From contig JAGOAT010000004.1 of NCBI GenBank assembly GCA_017983775.1, positions 1 to 37,354 of the forward strand: a stretch of 37,354 bases of DNA, written 5' to 3'. Of the stretch, positions 33,450-37,354 are shown piece by piece. This DNA comes from Candidatus Saccharibacteria bacterium. GTDB lineage: Bacteria; Patescibacteriota; Saccharimonadia; JAGOAT01. Position 1 is the stretch's first letter. Every line of letters starts with the position of its first letter. Both the position numbers and the translations under genes were made by a program. The notes under the pieces were generated by a model, which saw nothing but the letters and a program-made list of their open reading frames with translations, made no database searches and had not been told where the DNA came from.

Positions 33450-34055
33450 TTAACGTATTATTGGTGTGTATTCGATAATCTTATTGCTACTTGTTCGATA
33501 GAGGATTGCTCGATTATCAAAGACTAAATAGTAGTCCCCGATCTCTGCCCGGCTAAGCAATCCCGACTGTCCAGCACTGAGAGTATCAAGCGCCTCCTGG
33601 CTATTGATGTAAGCAATGTTGACCAATGCCTCCTCTTCTGGAATCTCGATCAAGTCTCTGACCTTTTTCTCGATATCACTCCCATCAGATTGATTAGATA
33701 CTTCCTGTTCTCTACCTTCTTCCCTATCCAATCTATTATTTAAATCTTGCTTGAGATTTAATGCTCCATAGCCAATCAAGCCAAGAATAACCAGCCCTAG
33801 GCAAATCACCAGTCCGATCAATAACTTAATCTTCCAGCTATATTTAGCTCTTGTCTGACCTAATTCATCAGAAAAAGATAATTTTACATCAGAATCACTA
33901 TTGGCCTTACGACTACTTTTTCTCGCCCGTGACATTGGTCTATCTTTAGCCGATGACTGGGACTTGGTTGCGGTCTTATTAATCTTGCTAGTCTTGCTTG
34001 CCACCAAAGTAGGCTTCTTGGGCTGAGGTTTTTTGGGTGATTTTGCTACTACCAT
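33450..34055 (-). CDS. Single-span membrane-anchored protein
   Basis: A 201-aa protein with a lysine-rich, low-complexity cytoplasmic N-terminus of about 75 residues and one hydrophobic helix (IKLLIGLVICLGLVILGLIG, near 76-98). An extracytoplasmic domain follows (NIAYINSQEALDTLSAGQSG, then GDYYLVFDNRAILYRTSSNK). No catalytic motif is seen, and the topology suggests a surface-anchored protein. TATAAT lies 7 nt before its ATG. It is between repeat units 7 and 8. Confidence 0.65.
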   Translation of the reverse strand: MVVAKSPKKPQPKKPTLVASKTSKINKTATKSQSSAKDRPMSRARKSSRKANSDSDVKLSFSDELGQTRAKYSWKIKLLIGLVICLGLVILGLIGYGALNLKQDLNNRLDREEGREQEVSNQSDGSDIEKKVRDLIEIPEEEALVNIAYINSQEALDTLSAGQSGLLSRAEIGDYYLVFDNRAILYRTSSNKIIEYTPIIR

Positions 34056-34062
34056 TTAAATC

Positions 34063-34068
34063 ATTATA
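34063..34068 (-). promoter_or_regulatory. -10 element (TATAAT) for leaderless membrane-protein mRNA
   Basis: TATAAT on the minus strand ends 7 nt before ATG 34055. Repeat unit 8 begins 15 bases upstream of it. Confidence 0.6.
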
Positions 34069-34082
34069 ACATAAGCATTGAT

Positions 34083-34142
34083 CGAGGTCTGACCTCGAAA
34101 TTGCTGATTGTAACAGATCAAAATTGATGAGGTCTGACCTCG
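34083..34142 (+). repeat. Bipartite REP-like unit 8
   Basis: Palindromes at 34083-34097 (CGAGGTCTGACCTCG) and 34128-34142, with starts 45 bp apart and AACAGAT on the plus strand. It lies directly upstream of the promoter of the 201-aa protein gene. Confidence 0.92.
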
Positions 34143-34187
34143 AAATAGAGGTTTGGGTGATGATAATAAATCTATTTTAGACAGAGG

Positions 34188-35825
34188 TTATTTGGGTACC
34201 AGTCGATAAGCTCGGGCCGCGTCATAGTCAGTCAGAAGTCTAGCATCTGGCTGGCAAACCTGTTCTACTCGATAATCGCGATAGAGTGAATCCTTGGCTC
34301 CTGGATCCTCAAACCTAGGCCAATTCCAGCTAACATACCATATATTGTTATTGTAAAAATCTATGGATCTAACAATCTCTCCTTTGCTCAGATAATTAAA
34401 GGCTCCCCTCTCATTAATAACCCTTTTCCAGGCACTACCATTAATATCTGGTTTTTCCTTGTCTCCTATCAAATAGAACTGGGAATCTTGATCTAGAATA
34501 TCTCTCAGATAATAGTCATATATCAAATAATTACTATCATCATCTATCAGATAGATATTATCTTTACCATTCTTATTATCGATACTACATTCGATAGCGC
34601 TTTTGTCCTGGTATACCGTAACCTGCTGCTCTTTCAGGAGTCTTGTGTTTCCATAAACAAAACTATAAACGACCCCGATTAATAACAAGATACCCGTAGC
34701 CAAAACAGCTAACCTCCTAGATCTATCTAATAACAAGGCACCAATTAATCCAGCAATCGTAAATACAAAAGTAAAAAAGACCGATATGCTTAAGTATCGA
34801 CCATAAAAAACCGATGTCTTAAACACCAAAGAAATCCCCAGCATCACTACTGTCACCACAAGCCCAATCCTCGTTAGTAGCAACCAATTATAATTAATAT
34901 TGTCGCTATTGGATTTCTTCTGAGTAGACACAAAAAATTTCCATATTTTCCTGTAATTAAAACCAATAAGGCAAAAAATTACAAAACCAATAGCCAATGC
35001 TGGCCATCCAAACATCAAATACTCTTCAATATTTGTCAAGAATAGCACTGGAAGATAGAAAATTGAGAATAAACTAGGCTTTGGTACCCAAAATCCACCG
35101 TTAAAACCAATTAGTCGTCCAATAAAGACGTTAATCCATGGTAGGTAGAAGATAATAGTCAGGATACCAACTCTAAAAAACCAAGAGTTCCGTACAAACC
35201 CCCAGAACTTTCTAAGATTAAATCCCCTAGCATAATCCCAATATTCAACTATTGCCAATCCGATCAATAGGAAGATTGCATAATAATGAGTATAGATTGA
35301 CAAAGCTGCCAAGATGGCAACAGCAAGAAGATTAATCCTGGTCTGGTTGCCAGACCTGTAATCCAAATAGAACCAAAATAGCAAACTGGTAATCAAAAAT
35401 GCCAAACAATACATCCTGATCTCCAAGCCTAAACGCATAGCAAATGGACTGGTAATCATAATGATACTAGTAATCCATGCAACCTTTGCAGAAAAATACC
35501 TGTAAGCTATCAGAACCATCACACTAACGGAAATCGCCACCAAGATCAATCCAAATAATCTAAGAATAAGCTCACCATTACCAAAGATATCTGCCCAGAT
35601 TTTTAATAGATAGTAATATAAAGGAGGATGAACATCTGCAGCAGTTACTTGATTTATTTTAGCAAAATCTAACTGAATTATCTGGATGCTAAATGCTTCA
35701 TCTCCCCAAACCTGAAGTCTGGTTGCCCACAAAAAACCAACTACCAAATAGCTCAAGCCTGCGATCAACGCCCCAGATATTACCTTTCGATTGATCCTAT
35801 ATCTACCCTTATCTTTTGTTTTCAT
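34188..35825 (-). CDS. GT39/ArnT-like membrane glycosyltransferase
   Basis: A 545-aa polytopic membrane protein with about 11-12 helices. Near the start are WGDEAFSIQIIQ (acidic pair in the first outer loop) and DVHPPLYYYLLKIWADIFG, the signatures of the PMT_2/ArnT group, which transfers sugars from lipid-linked donors onto proteins or lipids outside the cell. The large C-terminal outer domain (about 400-545) fits the group. Donor and acceptor are unknown. It starts at ATG 35825, with TATAAT 8 nt before. Confidence 0.8.
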   Translation of the reverse strand: MKTKDKGRYRINRKVISGALIAGLSYLVVGFLWATRLQVWGDEAFSIQIIQLDFAKINQVTAADVHPPLYYYLLKIWADIFGNGELILRLFGLILVAISVSVMVLIAYRYFSAKVAWITSIIMITSPFAMRLGLEIRMYCLAFLITSLLFWFYLDYRSGNQTRINLLAVAILAALSIYTHYYAIFLLIGLAIVEYWDYARGFNLRKFWGFVRNSWFFRVGILTIIFYLPWINVFIGRLIGFNGGFWVPKPSLFSIFYLPVLFLTNIEEYLMFGWPALAIGFVIFCLIGFNYRKIWKFFVSTQKKSNSDNINYNWLLLTRIGLVVTVVMLGISLVFKTSVFYGRYLSISVFFTFVFTIAGLIGALLLDRSRRLAVLATGILLLIGVVYSFVYGNTRLLKEQQVTVYQDKSAIECSIDNKNGKDNIYLIDDDSNYLIYDYYLRDILDQDSQFYLIGDKEKPDINGSAWKRVINERGAFNYLSKGEIVRSIDFYNNNIWYVSWNWPRFEDPGAKDSLYRDYRVEQVCQPDARLLTDYDAARAYRLVPK

Positions 35826-35833
35826 TAATGATT

Positions 35834-35839
35834 ATTATA
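35834..35839 (-). promoter_or_regulatory. -10 element (TATAAT) for leaderless glycosyltransferase mRNA
   Basis: TATAAT on the minus strand ends 8 nt before ATG 35825. Confidence 0.55.
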
Positions 35840-35865
35840 TAGCAAAATTGGCTCAAGAACTATTG

Positions 35866-35925
35866 CAAGGTCTGACCTCGATATTAAACCTCCCAACAGA
35901 TCAAAATTGATGAGGTCTGACCTCG
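35866..35925 (+). repeat. Bipartite REP-like unit 9
   Basis: Palindromes at 35866-35880 and 35911-35925, with starts 45 bp apart and AACAGAT on the plus strand. It lies between the surface protein's 3' end and the glycosyltransferase promoter. Confidence 0.9.
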
Positions 35926-35939
35926 AATAGTGATTTTTG

Positions 35940-37354
35940 TTAATCAAAATCTATCACCTCGAAATACCAATCTCGATCGACCAAGGTATTTGCTGCTGCA
36001 CCATTATCACCTTCACTGATTGCCACATCGAAGCTTCCAGTAGACTGACTAAAAACATGGGTACCAATACTATCTCTGGTTGAATCAGACTCCAGGCTAC
36101 CCAACATCACGGTATAATTCGCTGTGGTTCGTGGAGTTGTCAAAGTAACACGGTATTTACCAACCGACAGTCTGGCTACTGTCGCACCATGAACCCTGAG
36201 TCCTGTACCATTGGCTGCTACCTTACCAAATGCCCTCGTATACTCCAGGGGAGTTGATGGTAATACATTGACGCAAACCCAACTCGTACCATTGAACTGG
36301 ATAAATTGCCCAATGCTACAATTCATGCTAGCCAAAAGATCGGAATCATTACCGCATACCCAAGCATTACTGGTGATAGAAAACTTAGCTATCTGCCCAT
36401 TACTACAATTCAGACTGGATAATGTATCTGCGACATTACTACATGTCCAAACAGTTCCATTCCAACGAACTATCTGGTTAGCACTACAGTTCAGACTAGC
36501 AAGAGTATCCGTATTGGTGTCAATGTCACTCCCACATTGCCAATTGGCCCCATCAAATTTTAGGATTTGACCCTTCTTACAAGCTACTAGCTCGTACTTA
36601 ACAGTATCAACAGAGCTAACACTAGCCTTGAGTCCCGAACCTGCCAAGAAGTTGATCGTATCACCAGGCTGAACGACTTGTCCTGATGTCCCATCAGTGA
36701 TCTTGAACTCCCCACCTGAGGCCTGGTTGCCACAAATCCATCCTCCATTGCTCCAGATAATGCTTTGACTATTGGAACAACTTAATTGCGCTAAAGAATC
36801 AGTAAAGCTAGTCTTGACTCCATCCTCATTGATGTATGTATAATTGCCATTACCCTCATCAATTAATTCCGTAGTGGTTTCTAGCAATCTTATATCCGCC
36901 ACAACCGTATCTCCCTTTTCGTTGATATAGGTAATGGTTTGACCGGGTACATCCACCGTCATTGTTGTAATTGTCTCATTGATATCAACACTATCTCCCT
37001 GTTCATTGGTATACGTAGCAATCAAATTGCCAAGTTGAGTATTGGTAACGAATGTATTAATATTAAGTTCAGAATAATCCATACATTGCCAATTTGTGCT
37101 CAAATAAATTGCTATTTGCTTGTCTCCGCAAATGAGTGTTCCCAGAGTATCAGTAATTACACTAACTGAACCATCTTCACTAGTATATGAATATGTGCCA
37201 TCGTTGTTGTTTACTAAGGTAGTGACTGATTCTTTGATATCTACACTGACTCCATCTTCATTGGTGTAAGTACCAATCACTTGACCATTGGCAATGGTAT
37301 TAGTTAGATTGGTGGTAGTTTCAAGTGATTTGATATCCACTGTGGTAGTTGAAC
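35940..37354 (-). CDS. Repeat-rich surface protein, N-terminus beyond the window
   Basis: The frame is open to the window edge, so the true start lies outside; a GTG at 37340 is only an internal codon. At least 471 residues are visible. The first part has repeats of GTYTNEDGVSVDIKESVTTL and TYTNEQGDSVDINETITTM type, typical of beta-rich stalks. A second repeat, LxCSxGQIxxFNGTxWVC, occurs about six times with paired Cys. The C-terminal 100 residues (RVHGATVARLSVGKYRVTLT, then ANYTVMLGSLESD) look like a small beta head. The layout is that of a secreted or surface adhesin, but no signal is visible because the N-terminus is missing. Confidence 0.7.
   Translation of the reverse strand, partial: STTTVDIKSLETTTNLTNTIANGQVIGTYTNEDGVSVDIKESVTTLVNNNDGTYSYTSEDGSVSVITDTLGTLICGDKQIAIYLSTNWQCMDYSELNINTFVTNTQLGNLIATYTNEQGDSVDINETITTMTVDVPGQTITYINEKGDTVVADIRLLETTTELIDEGNGNYTYINEDGVKTSFTDSLAQLSCSNSQSIIWSNGGWICGNQASGGEFKITDGTSGQVVQPGDTINFLAGSGLKASVSSVDTVKYELVACKKGQILKFDGANWQCGSDIDTNTDTLASLNCSANQIVRWNGTVWTCSNVADTLSSLNCSNGQIAKFSITSNAWVCGNDSDLLASMNCSIGQFIQFNGTSWVCVNVLPSTPLEYTRAFGKVAANGTGLRVHGATVARLSVGKYRVTLTTPRTTANYTVMLGSLESDSTRDSIGTHVFSQSTGSFDVAISEGDNGAAANTLVDRDWYFEVIDFD

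Overview
The window looks like a chromosomal stretch from a small-genome bacterium, most likely a member of the Patescibacteria/CPR and possibly Saccharibacteria. This is inferred from the gene mix, the short intergenic spaces and the simple promoters; no 16S rRNA or other marker is present to settle it. UGA is a normal stop here: msrA/msrB overlap as ATGA and the 443-aa/117-aa pair as TGATG, which argues against the lineages that recode UGA. Most genes are small enzymes and stress-related families. The core genes are aspS, galU, a DEAD-box helicase, tRNA-Ser(UGA) and tRNA-Glu(UUC).

Layout. 1-5751: the end of a type I restriction-modification locus, with hsdS split into two frames by a GA-dinucleotide tract, then hsdR, a DUF2087 gene and two tightly coupled unknown genes. 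5752-7700: a Nudix gene, a transposase scrap and a nucleoside-deoxyribosyltransferase-like gene. 7710-15780: msrA-msrB, a divergent P1B-type ATPase, a TspO-like protein that seems to start at ATC, then a Nudix hydrolase, VOC, UBP-type zinc finger, DUF1801 and DUF1697 genes and a MauE/DoxX-like protein. 15880-20435: DEAD-box helicase, a 32-aa membrane peptide with a very strong terminator, a dead IS481-like element, and aspS. 20595-25469: DUF5996, a REP-associated tyrosine transposase (RAYT), a second DUF1801 gene, a frameshifted DnaQ-like exonuclease, galU, a zinc-ribbon protein and a pterin dehydratase. 25648-27839: a Tat/lipobox alpha/beta hydrolase, a small membrane protein and tRNA-Ser. 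27856-30699: a cassette bounded by 34-bp direct repeats, carrying a kinase-like/ADP-ribosyltransferase-like protein and a 121-aa partner. 30671-37354: an ABC exporter, YdeI-like protein, tRNA-Glu, membrane proteins, a GT39-like glycosyltransferase and the end of a repeat-rich surface protein.

Three layers run across these genes. First, nine copies of a rigid 60-bp repeat: two 15-bp palindromes whose starts are always exactly 45 bp apart, with an invariant AACAGAT at the same place between them. Two near-identical copies bracket the RAYT gene, so this appears to be a REP/RAYT system of unusual architecture. Second, at least twelve genes have a TATAAT-like hexamer ending only 6-8 nt before the start codon, which predicts leaderless mRNAs. 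Genes inside operons, and some others, instead have Shine-Dalgarno sequences. Third, there are several signs of frame or length variation: the GA tract in hsdS, an A7 run in the exonuclease gene and a 27-bp tandem duplication in the hydrolase.

The most promising leads for undescribed biology are the bipartite REP/RAYT family, the kinase/ART cassette placed in the 3' end of an ABC transporter gene, and the phase-variable hsdS with its coupled downstream unknown genes.
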